From positions 1-64,000 of the forward strand of contig DATJCX010000018.1 in the NCBI GenBank assembly GCA_035497735.1: a stretch of DNA of 64,000 nt, read 5' to 3'. The position numbers and the translations under genes are program-made. The notes beneath the pieces are model-generated. The model was not told the DNA's origin. It did not search any database and worked only from the letters and a program-made list of their open reading frames with translations. Position 1 is the first letter of the stretch. Each line of letters begins with the position of its first letter. Below are positions 46,006 to 54,196 of the stretch, in pieces. This DNA comes from Brumimicrobium sp035497735 (lineage in GTDB: Bacteria > Bacteroidota > Bacteroidia > Flavobacteriales_D > Crocinitomicaceae).

Positions 46006-47529
46006 CTAATCAATCACCACCTTGTAACTCGGGTCCTCCATTACATTTACAGAAATTATTTTATCTGCATTCTTTAGTAATTTATGACAGTCTGGACTTA
46101 AATGGCGTAGTTGTACATTTTTCCCAACTTTTAAATAACGTTCAGTAATTTTATTTAATGCTTCAATTGCCGACATATCTACCACACGACTTTCTTTAAA
46201 GTCAATCACAACTTCTTTTGGATCGTTTACAACATCAAATTTCTCATTAAATGCAGCAGTTGAGCCAAAGAATAATGGACCGTAAATTTCATAATACTTT
46301 ACACCATTTTCATCAATTCTTTTTCTAGCACGAATACGCTTTGCGTTATCCCAAGCGAATACGAGTGCTGAAATGATAACACCGATAAGAACAGCTAAGG
46401 CTAAATTGTGTAGTATAGCGGTAATCAACGTAACGATTACCATTACCAAAATATCAGATTTAGGCATTTTAGTAAAAACTCTAAAACTTGCCCATTCAAA
46501 AGTAGTAACGGCCACCATAATCATCAACCCTGTCAATGCCGCTATCGGTAAACGTTCGATAAGTCCTGCGCCAAACATGATAAACATCAATAGCGCAACC
46601 GCAGCAACAATTCCCGAAAGTCGTGCTCTAGCACCATTTGAAGTATTGATTAAACTTTGTCCTATCATGGCACAACCACCCATTCCCGAGAAAAAACCAG
46701 ATAAAACATTTGCCGTTCCTTGCGCCATTGCTTCTCTGTTTCCGTTTCCACGTGTTTCGGTAATTTCATCCAGAATATTTAAAGTCAGCAAGCTCTCGAT
46801 AAGTCCTACACCCGCCATAACAGCAGCAAAAGGAAAGATGAGTGCTAGCGTTTCAAAAGTGAAAGGTACTACAGGAATATGGAAAGGCGGAAAGCCACCT
46901 TTTATCGAAGCCATATCTGCAATGGTCTTTGTTTCAATTCCAAAACCAGCAACAATTCCAAAAATAACCAAAATCGCAACCAAGGAAGAAGGAACCGCTT
47001 TTGTCAGTTTAGGTAATCCCCAAATAATCAAGATTGTTAGAAGAACCAAACCTAACAAAACATATAAGGACTGTCCAGTTAGCCACGCTCCAGAAGTATC
47101 TTTAAACTGATTAAGTTGGGACATAAATATGATAATAGCCAAACCATTTACAAAGCCAAAAATCACAGGTTGAGGCACTAAACGCATCAATTTCCCTAGT
47201 TTTAATATACCCACTAAGAATTGAAGAATACCAGCCAATACAACTGTTGCGAAAACATATTCAGGTCCGTGGGAAAATGATAATGCAGCGATAACAACGG
47301 CTACAGCGCCAGTGGCACCAGATATCATTCCTGGACGACCACCAAAAATAGAAGTAACTAATCCCATTGTAAATGCCGCGTAAAGTCCTGTTAAAGGAGA
47401 CAGACCTGCAATTAATGCAAAAGCCAATGCCTCTGGAATTAAAGCAATGGCAACTGTTAGTCCAGATAAAACTTCTGTCCTATAATTTACTTTTTGACTA
47501 AAATCCCATAGGTTTAAATAACTTCTCAT
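46006..47529 (-). CDS. SulP-family anion permease with STAS domain
   Basis: 507 residues, about 12-14 transmembrane segments. Signature EVLSGLTVAIALIPEALAFALIAGLSPLTGLYAAFTM near the N-terminus, then PGMISGATGAVAVV and GGCAMIGQSLINTSNGARARLSGI. A C-terminal STAS domain follows (about 405-500, VVIDFKESRVVDMSAIEALNKI). SLC26/SulP members carry sulfate, bicarbonate or carboxylates; the substrate cannot be assigned here. Monocistronic. Confidence 0.94.
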   Translation of the reverse strand: MRSYLNLWDFSQKVNYRTEVLSGLTVAIALIPEALAFALIAGLSPLTGLYAAFTMGLVTSIFGGRPGMISGATGAVAVVIAALSFSHGPEYVFATVVLAGILQFLVGILKLGKLMRLVPQPVIFGFVNGLAIIIFMSQLNQFKDTSGAWLTGQSLYVLLGLVLLTILIIWGLPKLTKAVPSSLVAILVIFGIVAGFGIETKTIADMASIKGGFPPFHIPVVPFTFETLALIFPFAAVMAGVGLIESLLTLNILDEITETRGNGNREAMAQGTANVLSGFFSGMGGCAMIGQSLINTSNGARARLSGIVAAVALLMFIMFGAGLIERLPIAALTGLMIMVAVTTFEWASFRVFTKMPKSDILVMVIVTLITAILHNLALAVLIGVIISALVFAWDNAKRIRARKRIDENGVKYYEIYGPLFFGSTAAFNEKFDVVNDPKEVVIDFKESRVVDMSAIEALNKITERYLKVGKNVQLRHLSPDCHKLLKNADKIISVNVMEDPSYKVVID

Positions 47530-47767
47530 AATAATTTCTCTAAAGAGGACGGTGATTTTCTGTAATACAATTACAAATTAGCTCAACTCAATAAAGTTAA
47601 CTTGAACCGATTAAGAAAGTGCAAAAATAGTACAATCTTTGAGTTTATTCACAAAACAATCGCTAACTAAAAGGTAGAATAGGAAGTTGGCTTCTGAAAC
47701 AAAACGATGTTTTTAAATTAACCTTTCCTACAATTCATATAATTCTAATTCGCTATGAACAAAACCC

Positions 47768-47775
47768 TACTTTTG
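47768..47775 (+). promoter_or_regulatory. Candidate -7 element of the MFS carrier gene
   Basis: TACTTTTG matches TAnnTTTG and lies 15 bases before the start codon at 47791. No clear -33 TTG was seen. Confidence 0.4.
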
Positions 47776-47790
47776 TTGTCATTATAAGTT

Positions 47791-48981
47791 ATGGAGAAAC
47801 TCGACGAAAGCGGATTGAATAAATCATCACGTATTTTATTACTGGTGGGAATTCTATTTGTAGCGATAAATTTAAGACCTGCACTTTCTAGCATCGGTCC
47901 CTTAATCGATATGATACGTCAAGACTTAGGAATTTCGGAAACTTTACTTGGACTTCTCACTACCCTTCCGCTTATTGCTTTTGGAATTGTTTCTACCATT
48001 ACACCATTGTTTACAAAACGTTTTGGAATCGGAAACACACTTGTCGGTGCCTTATTATTATTGACAGCTGGAATTATAATTCGTTCTTCAGGTGGAATTT
48101 TCACTTTGTATTTGGGAACCATCTTTTTGGGAGTCGCCATTGCATTTGGAAACGTACTAATTCCAGCATTGATTAAAAGGAATTTTCCTCATAAAGCAGG
48201 ATTAGTTACTAGTTTATATTCTGGTATCATGTCGCTCGGTGCGGCCTTTGCAGCTGGACTTAGTGTTCCTTTAGCCACTCAGTTAAACCTAGGTTGGAGA
48301 GGTTCTCTTGGAATTTGGTCAGTTCTCGCGATAATAGCTTTGATTATCTGGATTCCCAACATTAAACGCATTAATCGAACTCCACCTAGCAGAAGTTTTA
48401 AAGAAGCTATGAAAAAATTAAGCGGCTCCAAATTGGTTTGGCAGTTGGCATTCTATATGGGACTTCAATCGATGGCTTTCTATGTTATTCTAGCTTGGTT
48501 ACCAACCATACTTATCGACCGAGGATTCGACGCTTCTTATGCCGGATGGATGCTTGCTATATCTCAAGCAACAGGTATTCTTGGAGCGATTCTAATTCCA
48601 ATTTGGGCAGGTTCAAGAAAAGATCAGCGACTGGTTATCGTAGTTTTAATCATTGTTGAACTAATTGCTTTGATTGGATTAATGATTCCTGAAATAGGCT
48701 TTGTTGAACTTTGGGTAAGCTTAATTGGAATGGTACTCGGCGGAACTTTTGGTTTGGCTTTATTGTTAATCGTCTTGCGTTCTGATGATGCAGAAACTGC
48801 TGCAGAGCTTTCGGGGATTGTTCAATCAATTGGTTATTTAATAGCAGCCACAGGACCGTTTATTGTTGGAGCTTTATTCGACCTGACACAAGTGTGGGAC
48901 TATGCACTGGTTTTACTAATATTTGTAACGATTATCAAGTTTTTCATGGGTATAGGTGTTGGGAAAGACCGCAAAGTTTAA
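47791..48981 (+). CDS. MFS transporter of the CynX/NimT family
   Basis: 396 residues, twelve transmembrane helices. The start NLRPALSSIGPLIDMIRQDLGISETLLGLLTTLPLIAFG is the typical CynX/YycB N-terminus, and helix 4-5 region GNVLIPALIKRNFPHKAGLVTSLY follows. Members export or import small anions such as cyanate or 2-nitroimidazole-related compounds; the substrate is not predictable. Converges with the DUF457 gene 14 bases away. Confidence 0.9.
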   Translation: MEKLDESGLNKSSRILLLVGILFVAINLRPALSSIGPLIDMIRQDLGISETLLGLLTTLPLIAFGIVSTITPLFTKRFGIGNTLVGALLLLTAGIIIRSSGGIFTLYLGTIFLGVAIAFGNVLIPALIKRNFPHKAGLVTSLYSGIMSLGAAFAAGLSVPLATQLNLGWRGSLGIWSVLAIIALIIWIPNIKRINRTPPSRSFKEAMKKLSGSKLVWQLAFYMGLQSMAFYVILAWLPTILIDRGFDASYAGWMLAISQATGILGAILIPIWAGSRKDQRLVIVVLIIVELIALIGLMIPEIGFVELWVSLIGMVLGGTFGLALLLIVLRSDDAETAAELSGIVQSIGYLIAATGPFIVGALFDLTQVWDYALVLLIFVTIIKFFMGIGVGKDRKV

Positions 48982-48994
48982 GAAGTGAAGTCCA

Positions 48995-49993
48995 CTATCT
49001 ACCCTTCACGCGTTGCCACAATTCTCTCATCAATTTTTTCCCGTCGGCAACATCTTTTTTGGTTTCTTCAAAATCGATTGTTCCGTCCGCATTCTCAATA
49101 ATTTTATATTGAAAAACAAAGTTGGTAGCGTCCTCATTTGTACTAAGCAATCCAAAACGTAAGTCGTTGTAGTACAATTCCCCATCTTTTTCGATGATGG
49201 TGTACCATTCCTTAGAAATATGAATCATACGTTTCATTTTTTCATTGTCCTGTAAATGAGCAATAAGTTCATGATTCTTTGGATAGCGAGAAAACTGAAT
49301 GTCGCTTTTATCAAAAAAGGAGTAATTTCCAATCAGAAACTCTTCTTCTCGCTTAATGTTAGCGGTCCACAAAATCGTATTCAATGGTGTTGGTTTCGTT
49401 TCTATTTCCTGATAAGTAATTTGCTGTTGCTCGAGTGCATCTGTAAACTGGAAGAAAGACACACCTTTCAGTAAAAAAGTCAAAGCCAGATAACTTGTAC
49501 TCACGATTAATCCAGTACGGTTATAAAACCTACGTTTGGGTGAATCTTTGTCCTGAAACATGGCCAAGAGCAGGAAAACAATAAACGGAACAGTGTATAA
49601 AGGATCGATGACAAAAACAGTTTTGAAAGCGAAATGAATATCCAGTGGCCAAAGTAGTTGCGTTCCCCATGAAGTATGCGCATCGAGAATTGGATGTGTA
49701 AATAAGCCCCAAAAGAACAACATTGACCAACCTTTTACGGACTTATAGGAATCAATTCTAGAGACCAGATAACCAAAAATAGGAGCGAAAATTAAACAGA
49801 ACAATAAGGAATGTGTAAAGCCACGGTGAATTTCCAAAGCGGTAACAGTATCCACAAAAAACGAAGAAAGCACATCTAAATCTGGAATCGTTCCCGCAAT
49901 CGCACCATAAAACATGGCCCTATTTCCGACTTTCTTCCCTAGAACTGCCTCACCAACTGCAGCACCCAATACAATCTGTGTCAAAGAATCCAT
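48995..49993 (-). CDS. Metal-dependent membrane hydrolase, DUF457 (YdjM family)
   Basis: 332 residues. N-terminal signature MDSLTQIVLGAAVGEAVLGK, followed by the metal motifs GTIPDLDVL and HRGFTHSLLFC, and later THPILDAHTSWG, with four to five membrane helices over the first 200 residues. The C-terminal ~140 residues form a soluble domain (ETKPTPLNTILWTANIKREEEFLIGNYSFFD). These are predicted zinc phosphohydrolase-like membrane proteins; the reaction is unknown. Confidence 0.88.
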   Translation of the reverse strand: MDSLTQIVLGAAVGEAVLGKKVGNRAMFYGAIAGTIPDLDVLSSFFVDTVTALEIHRGFTHSLLFCLIFAPIFGYLVSRIDSYKSVKGWSMLFFWGLFTHPILDAHTSWGTQLLWPLDIHFAFKTVFVIDPLYTVPFIVFLLLAMFQDKDSPKRRFYNRTGLIVSTSYLALTFLLKGVSFFQFTDALEQQQITYQEIETKPTPLNTILWTANIKREEEFLIGNYSFFDKSDIQFSRYPKNHELIAHLQDNEKMKRMIHISKEWYTIIEKDGELYYNDLRFGLLSTNEDATNFVFQYKIIENADGTIDFEETKKDVADGKKLMRELWQRVKGR

Positions 49994-50048
49994 CTCCCTT
50001 AATTATTTAAAACCAACAGTAAAGTTGACAAAATTAGACATAAAAAAA

Positions 50049-50119
50049 GGATGTTCCAAAACTGAAGAACTGCTATGTCAATTACAACACTTTGCACTTC
50101 GCTCACTTTTGAAACATCC
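50049..50119. repeat. MITE-like noncoding repeat, short copy 2
   Basis: 71 bp bounded by GGATGTTCCAAAA and TTTTGAAACATCC (12 of 13 matching). Both ends match copy 1 (CTGAAGAACTGCT versus CTGTAGAATTGCT; CACTTTTGAAACATCC in both). The middle is deleted. Confidence 0.75.
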
Positions 50120-50220
50120 AATGCCTTTATCACAAACTTGACTTTTAAGACAAATTTTTGTAATAAAAAACTGATTCCAATAAGTTTACACTATTGAGCA
50201 AACTTATATCAATCATTTTT

Positions 50221-50667
50221 TTAGTTCAAAGGATCCCCAACAGGAACAGCACAATCATGTCCTGGTTGTCCATGTGGAGGATTTAATTTCACTGTTTTTG
50301 GTGCAGCTGTGTTGTTCACATTTGGAACATTCACACCTACAGAAGATGGCAATGGTTGTCCTACTGGAATTGCACAGTCGTGTCCTGGCTGTCCATGTGC
50401 TGGATTTAATTTAACCGTAGCTTCACCGGTTTTAGCATCCACGTTTACTGGCGCATCTTGAGAAACTTCACTTTCAAAATCAAATGCTGCATTTTCTTCT
50501 GCATCTTGATCATCTGAGAAGTTACTATTTACTTCATTTGACTCTTCACTTTCAATTGGCTCTTCTGAATCAATAACTTCAGATTCTCCTCCATTACAAG
50601 AAGTGAAAACAAGCATAGAACCTGCGCAAAGTAAGAATAGTGACTTTTTTAAATTTGGTAATAACAT
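50221..50667 (-). CDS. Lipoprotein with two HGQPGHDC repeats
   Basis: 148 residues. Lipobox FTSC at about Cys 23. A long acidic Ser/Glu linker follows (about 27-65), then two near-identical C-terminal motifs about 40 residues apart: LNPAHGQPGHDCAIPVGQPL and LNPPHGQPGHDCAVPVGDPL. The motif recurs widely in Bacteroidota secreted proteins, but its role is not established. The conserved HxxxxHxC set could bind a metal such as copper or zinc; this is inference. It probably displays the motif on the cell surface through the acidic stalk. Confidence 0.8.
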   Translation of the reverse strand: MLLPNLKKSLFLLCAGSMLVFTSCNGGESEVIDSEEPIESEESNEVNSNFSDDQDAEENAAFDFESEVSQDAPVNVDAKTGEATVKLNPAHGQPGHDCAIPVGQPLPSSVGVNVPNVNNTAAPKTVKLNPPHGQPGHDCAVPVGDPLN

Positions 50668-50699
50668 ACTTTTGTCTTTTTTGATTTATAGTTATAATT

Positions 50700-50726
50700 C
50701 AAAGTTAGGAGAAAAAAAGAGAACAA
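50700..50726 (-). promoter_or_regulatory. Promoter of the HGQPGHDC lipoprotein gene
   Basis: On the minus strand, TTG (50724-50726), 16-base spacer and TAACTTTG (50700-50707), a full match to the -7 consensus; 33 bases upstream of the ATG at 50667. Confidence 0.5.
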
Positions 50727-50904
50727 TAGCGTTTTTTATCACTTAAGTCGCGGAATAATTGAAAAACAGATTGAAAAAAGGACTTTTGAGTGGGGAAATT
50801 TGAATTTCATGAGTTAAGAATCTTGTATGAACCAATCCTATCTAAAAATTAAAACTTTCTAATTTATCCTTTGTTTTTACCCAATTGATGAATTCGTTTC
50901 CTTT

Positions 50905-51090
50905 GTTCGTTTAATCGAAAAATGGCGGACAATTTCGTTGTTTGTGGGAATAAATTTAATTGGGCGTTTTGATTTTCCATTTGCCATCATCCGAAACCAC
51001 CGTACAATCGAAAAATGCCTGACAATTCCGTTGTTTGTGGGAATGAATTTAATTGGGCGTTTTGTTTTTCCATTTGCCATCCACCGAAAC
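50905..51090. repeat. Two tandem copies of a 93-bp unit in the REP flank
   Basis: The left flank of the RAYT unit contains two copies of a 93-bp segment, each containing TGTTTGTGGGAAT and GGGCGTTTT. The copy nearer the palindrome is followed by the full arm; the other ends in a truncated arm CGAAACCACCGTA (50992-51004). A single copy of the unit exists in the right repeat (about 52070-52145). The matching minus-strand frame 50877-51233 simply reads through these repeats and the palindrome. Confidence 0.7.
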
Positions 51091-51132
51091 CACCGTAGGG
51101 GTGAAAAATTTTTCACCCCTACGGTGGTTTCG
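51085..51132. repeat. REP-like perfect 48-bp palindrome, left copy
   Basis: Perfect 24-bp arms centred on AAAAATTTTT between 51108 and 51109. Outer part CGAAACCACCGTAGGGG, inner part GTGAAAAA. The base pair seventh from the centre is T-A here. Confidence 0.92.
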
Positions 51133-51229
51133 ATTCCATCGGTATTAATGTTTTTAAAAACAACACCAATGTTTATAACCAACCGATCGTCTAAATTCAT
51201 TTTTCCCATCCTTAAAATATTTGTGTTTT

Positions 51230-51376
51230 TCATATTTTAACCCTTATTTTTCCTGTCAATAATTGCTGCATCAATCCCTTCTTTTGTAATTTAATGGCTT
51301 CTAATTCGTCTTTTAAGGATTGGATTTCTTCGTCACAGAATGTCAATGTAGAGGAAATCTTTTTTATCTCATTCAT
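51230..51376 (-). pseudogene. hsdS 3'-end remnant (type I restriction specificity subunit C-terminus), left copy
   Basis: A 48-codon frame starting ATG at 51376 and overlapping the RAYT stop codon (ATGA). It reads MNEIKKISSTLTFCDEEIQS then LKDELEAIKLQKKGLMQQLL and TGKIRVKI. The last 30 residues are the highly conserved C-terminal coiled coil and tail of HsdS (DxEI..LKxxLxAxKxQKKGLMQxLLTGKxRV). The target-recognition domains are absent, so it cannot specify DNA. The next frame's ATG overlaps its stop (ATGA). Confidence 0.8.
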
Positions 51377-51948
51377 ATTGGTTTGTTTTTTGAATTTGCT
51401 GATATTGTTGTGTAAAACTTATCATCTTTCCAATTTTCAGGGTTTTTTCTAATATATTCCGCTATTCTGTAGAAAGATTGGTCGTTACGAATAATGTGGT
51501 CATAATAATTTCTTTGCCATACATCATGAATCGTTGTATTATTGCGCATCCATTTGGTTACTCCAATTTTAAATCCACGAACAATAGAGCCTATGGTTTT
51601 GGATGGAGATTTAAAATCAGCAGAATATTGTTGGTCTCGTTGGGGTGAAATGTTATTTACCTCAGCGGCTCCAACGTTTTCCGTAATCTCAATAATCCCG
51701 TGAATATGATTCGGCATAATGATAAATTCATGTAATTTGGCATGAGGGAAATGTTCAGGAATTTTTAACCAACAATCGTAGGCAACGTCTCCATTCTTAT
51801 TTAATATCATTTTATTGTCCACAATTTGACCAAAAAGAGAAACCCTATCTGCTGTACAAATCGTTATGAAGTACAGTCCTTCCGAACCATAATCATAGCC
51901 CTTTAATCGATAGGATTGCCTATTGTGTTTTTGTGGATTGTATTTCAT
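51373..51948 (-). CDS. REP-associated tyrosine transposase (RAYT, Y1/HUH family)
   Basis: 191 residues. Order of motifs: YFITICTADRVSLFG at the N-terminus, HUH motif in FIIMPNHIHGIIEI (~76-89) and the helix with the catalytic Tyr in VWQRNYYDHIIRN (~143-155), then RIAEYIRKNPENW, which is the usual end of the family. This single-domain HUH nuclease makes single-strand cuts and moves REP hairpins. Perfect 48-bp palindromes lie on both sides, about 240 bp away on each side, and are its likely substrates. All key residues are present, so it looks active. Confidence 0.93.
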   Translation of the reverse strand: MKYNPQKHNRQSYRLKGYDYGSEGLYFITICTADRVSLFGQIVDNKMILNKNGDVAYDCWLKIPEHFPHAKLHEFIIMPNHIHGIIEITENVGAAEVNNISPQRDQQYSADFKSPSKTIGSIVRGFKIGVTKWMRNNTTIHDVWQRNYYDHIIRNDQSFYRIAEYIRKNPENWKDDKFYTTISANSKNKPI

Positions 51949-52141
51949 CTTTTATATTTTTAAATATTGTAATTTGAAATAAACCTGAAGTATCTGTGAA
52001 GCGAAAACATTGTTGTAACGTAGTTGTTTCCCATTTGATGAATTCGTTTCCTTTGTTCGTACGTTCGAAAAACGCCTGACAATTCCGTTGTTTGTGGGAA
52101 TGAATTTAATTGTGCGTTTTGATTTTCCATTTTCCATCATC

Positions 52142-52189
52142 CGAAACCACCGTAGGGGCGAAAAATTTTTCGCCCCTACGGTGGTTTCG
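52142..52189. repeat. REP-like perfect 48-bp palindrome, right copy
   Basis: Same palindrome as the left copy, with 24-bp arms centred between 52165 and 52166. The base pair seventh from the centre is C-G here versus T-A in the other copy: both arms changed together. Confidence 0.92.
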
Positions 52190-52286
52190 ATTCCATCGAC
52201 ATTAATATTTTCAAAAACAACACCAATGTTTATAACCAACCGATCGTCTAAATTCATTTTTCCCCTCCTTAAAATATTTGTGTTTT

Positions 52287-52571
52287 TCATATTTTAACTC
52301 TTATTTTCCCCGTCAACAACTGCTGCATCAAACCCTTCTTTTGTAGTTTAATAGCTTCTAATTCGTCTTTTAATAATTGGATTTCTTCGTCAACTCCGCT
52401 TAACTTGCTCTTATTGTCGTCTTCAATTTTTTCGAAGATTGTATTTAAGAACTGTCCTAATTGCGGGTCGTTTTTGTTTTCTACGACATAATCAAAAGTA
52501 CAATCCTCTTTAAGTACAAATGGCTCTCTTTTCAACCTGCGCTGAATTAGCTCTTCATCAAGTCCTGAAAG
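52287..52571 (-). pseudogene. hsdM-hsdS chimeric remnant of a type I restriction-modification locus
   Basis: Open from 52571 (just after a stop at 52572-52574) to the stop at 52287. The first ~60 codons (GLDEELIQRRLKREPFVLKE, DCTFDYVVENKNDPQLGQFL, NTIFEKIEDDNKSKLSGV) match the N-terminal helical domain of type I methylase HsdM. HsdM normally continues with FRNIDFN, but here the frame jumps directly to DEEIQLLKDELEAIKLQKKG and LMQQLLTGKIRVKI, the end of HsdS. The methyltransferase core and both recognition domains are gone, most simply by an in-frame deletion. No in-frame ATG near the start. Confidence 0.78.
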
Positions 52572-52608
52572 TCACTTACACATTCTTAATGTAAACTCCT
52601 TTCAGGAC
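52562..52608. terminator. Stem-loop at the junction of the remnant and DUF1501 gene
   Basis: GTCCTGAAAG (52562-52571) pairs perfectly with CTTTCAGGAC (52599-52608); inner TTACA/TGTAA adds a second stem. It lies 27 bases after the DUF1501 gene stop and may end that transcript, although no T run follows. One arm is inside the hsdM remnant. Confidence 0.5.
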
Positions 52609-52634
52609 CAAGCATTTTGAAATTGTAGAATTGT

Positions 52635-54188
52635 CTATTTCACAACCACTAATCGAATAGATTTAGCAGAAGTTCTATCATTCAACATCACGTTGTAGAA
52701 TCCAGCTTTGAAATCATGTAAATCAATTGGCACTTCTTGCGTTCCTGCCAGTTGATGATTGGTAAATACATTCTTCACAATATTCCCCATCATATCACTA
52801 ATTTGTAGTGTATAAGAACTTCCTTTTGCTTCGAAGCGAAGGGTTGTTCTATCAGTTGCTGGGTTTGGATATAAGAATAGACTTTCTTTATTTTTAGTTT
52901 CTTGTGTAATATTCAAGTTACAAGAACCTAGTAAGTCGATGTAATTCACTTCATTTTCAAACAAAGGAGAAATATCTTCTTCAGGCACCAAGAACCAGTC
53001 TTTAAGTAGAGAAGCGTAAACATCTCTGAAGTCAATTTCCATTGGAATCCCCGCTTGATTGACTACCGTATTTGAAATTTCAGGATTCGTACCAATAACT
53101 TGTGCACTGATACATTCTCCAAAAAGGAACATTGGTGCTGCGTCTCCGTGATCTGAACCTTCAGAAGCATTAGAAGCAATTTGACGTCCAAACTCTGAGA
53201 AAGTAAAGCCTGCAACACGGTGATTGATTCCTAATAAATTGATGTCATCTTGAAACGCTTCAATGGCATCCGAAAGGTCTTTTAATAAATTTGCATGTCT
53301 TCCTAAGGTAACATTTCCAGCTGTAACTTGCGCATTATGCGTATCGAAACCATCTAAATTTAGCACATACACTTTCGTTTCTAGTCCACCCGAAATCATT
53401 TGGGCAACATACTTCAATTGAACAGCTAACTGACTATTCATGTCGTACTTACTAGACAAAGAATTTCCAGCATTTGCTGCGGCGCTAATTCTTCCACCAT
53501 AAGCATTCGTTTGTTCAATTAAATTAGACAAATACGCCACATGTGAACCGTAATATGTTCCATCATCCACAACTGTTGAGCCCGGAAGCGTAACAGAATC
53601 AAATGGATTGGCAATTGCTTGAGAAAAGTTGGCCATCAATCCTTGACAAGTTTCCGAGACATTGTAGCCCATACTTATTGCAAATGGATCTGGATAATTC
53701 TCATTCGGATAATCCTCTGGATAGTTTGGATAATAGTCGTCCATATGACGTCCGAGCCAACCTCTTGTTTCAAAGTGGTCCAACGCTCCTCTACTCCAAA
53801 TATCCATCGACCTGAAATGCGAACGGTTTTGGTCTGGATAACCAACATTTTGAATAACTCCCAATTGACCTTCTTGAAATAAATTTTTCATTCCTGTCAT
53901 AACTGGGTGAAGTGCTAGATTACTAACATTCAAATCCAACAATTGATTTTCTGGAATTAAGATATTCGGTCGTTGAATCATCAAGTTATCATATTGATCA
54001 AGAGGAATAATCGTATTTAAACCATCATTCCCTCCATTTAATCGAATGATAACCAACACTCTATCTTCAGCGCTCTTTGAAAAGTTGAACAACTTCTTTT
54101 GAATCGCCTCATACTTCATATTATCGATAACAAGCGGCAAACCAGCCGTTGTCAATCCTACGTTTTTTAAAAACTTTCTTCTCTTCAT
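52635..54188 (-). CDS. DUF1501 protein with Tat-like signal and T9SS type A sorting domain
   Basis: 517 residues. N-terminus MKRRKFLKNVGLTTAGLPLV resembles a Tat signal although the second Arg of the pair is followed by Lys. The alkaline-phosphatase-like DUF1501 fold follows, with VIIRLNGGNDGLNTIIPL, NVGYPDQNRSHFRSMDIW, and the conserved end GFTFSEFGRQIASNASEGSD and HGDAAPMFLFG. The last ~75 residues form a Por secretion sorting domain (SLFLYPNPATDRTTLRFEA, GFYNVMLNDRTSAKSIRLVV). It should be exported by the type IX system. It follows the DUF1800 gene by eight bases, and the two families almost always pair. Reaction unknown. Confidence 0.92.
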   Translation of the reverse strand: MKRRKFLKNVGLTTAGLPLVIDNMKYEAIQKKLFNFSKSAEDRVLVIIRLNGGNDGLNTIIPLDQYDNLMIQRPNILIPENQLLDLNVSNLALHPVMTGMKNLFQEGQLGVIQNVGYPDQNRSHFRSMDIWSRGALDHFETRGWLGRHMDDYYPNYPEDYPNENYPDPFAISMGYNVSETCQGLMANFSQAIANPFDSVTLPGSTVVDDGTYYGSHVAYLSNLIEQTNAYGGRISAAANAGNSLSSKYDMNSQLAVQLKYVAQMISGGLETKVYVLNLDGFDTHNAQVTAGNVTLGRHANLLKDLSDAIEAFQDDINLLGINHRVAGFTFSEFGRQIASNASEGSDHGDAAPMFLFGECISAQVIGTNPEISNTVVNQAGIPMEIDFRDVYASLLKDWFLVPEEDISPLFENEVNYIDLLGSCNLNITQETKNKESLFLYPNPATDRTTLRFEAKGSSYTLQISDMMGNIVKNVFTNHQLAGTQEVPIDLHDFKAGFYNVMLNDRTSAKSIRLVVVK

Positions 54189-54196
54189 AACAGCGA

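Noticed and set aside
46373..47110. 245-codon plus-strand frame opposite the SulP permease
   Set aside because: Antisense shadow: no signal, odd composition, and the SulP motifs on the other strand are complete.
50877..51233. 118-codon minus-strand frame beginning MKNTNILRMGKMNLDDR
   Set aside because: It reads through the REP palindrome and the 93-bp repeats; its repeats in protein mirror DNA repeats, so it is probably not a gene. The short start may be a relic of the gene after hsdS.
51952..52290. Parallel 112-codon frame at the right repeat
   Set aside because: Same reason: crosses the palindrome, duplicate of the left frame.
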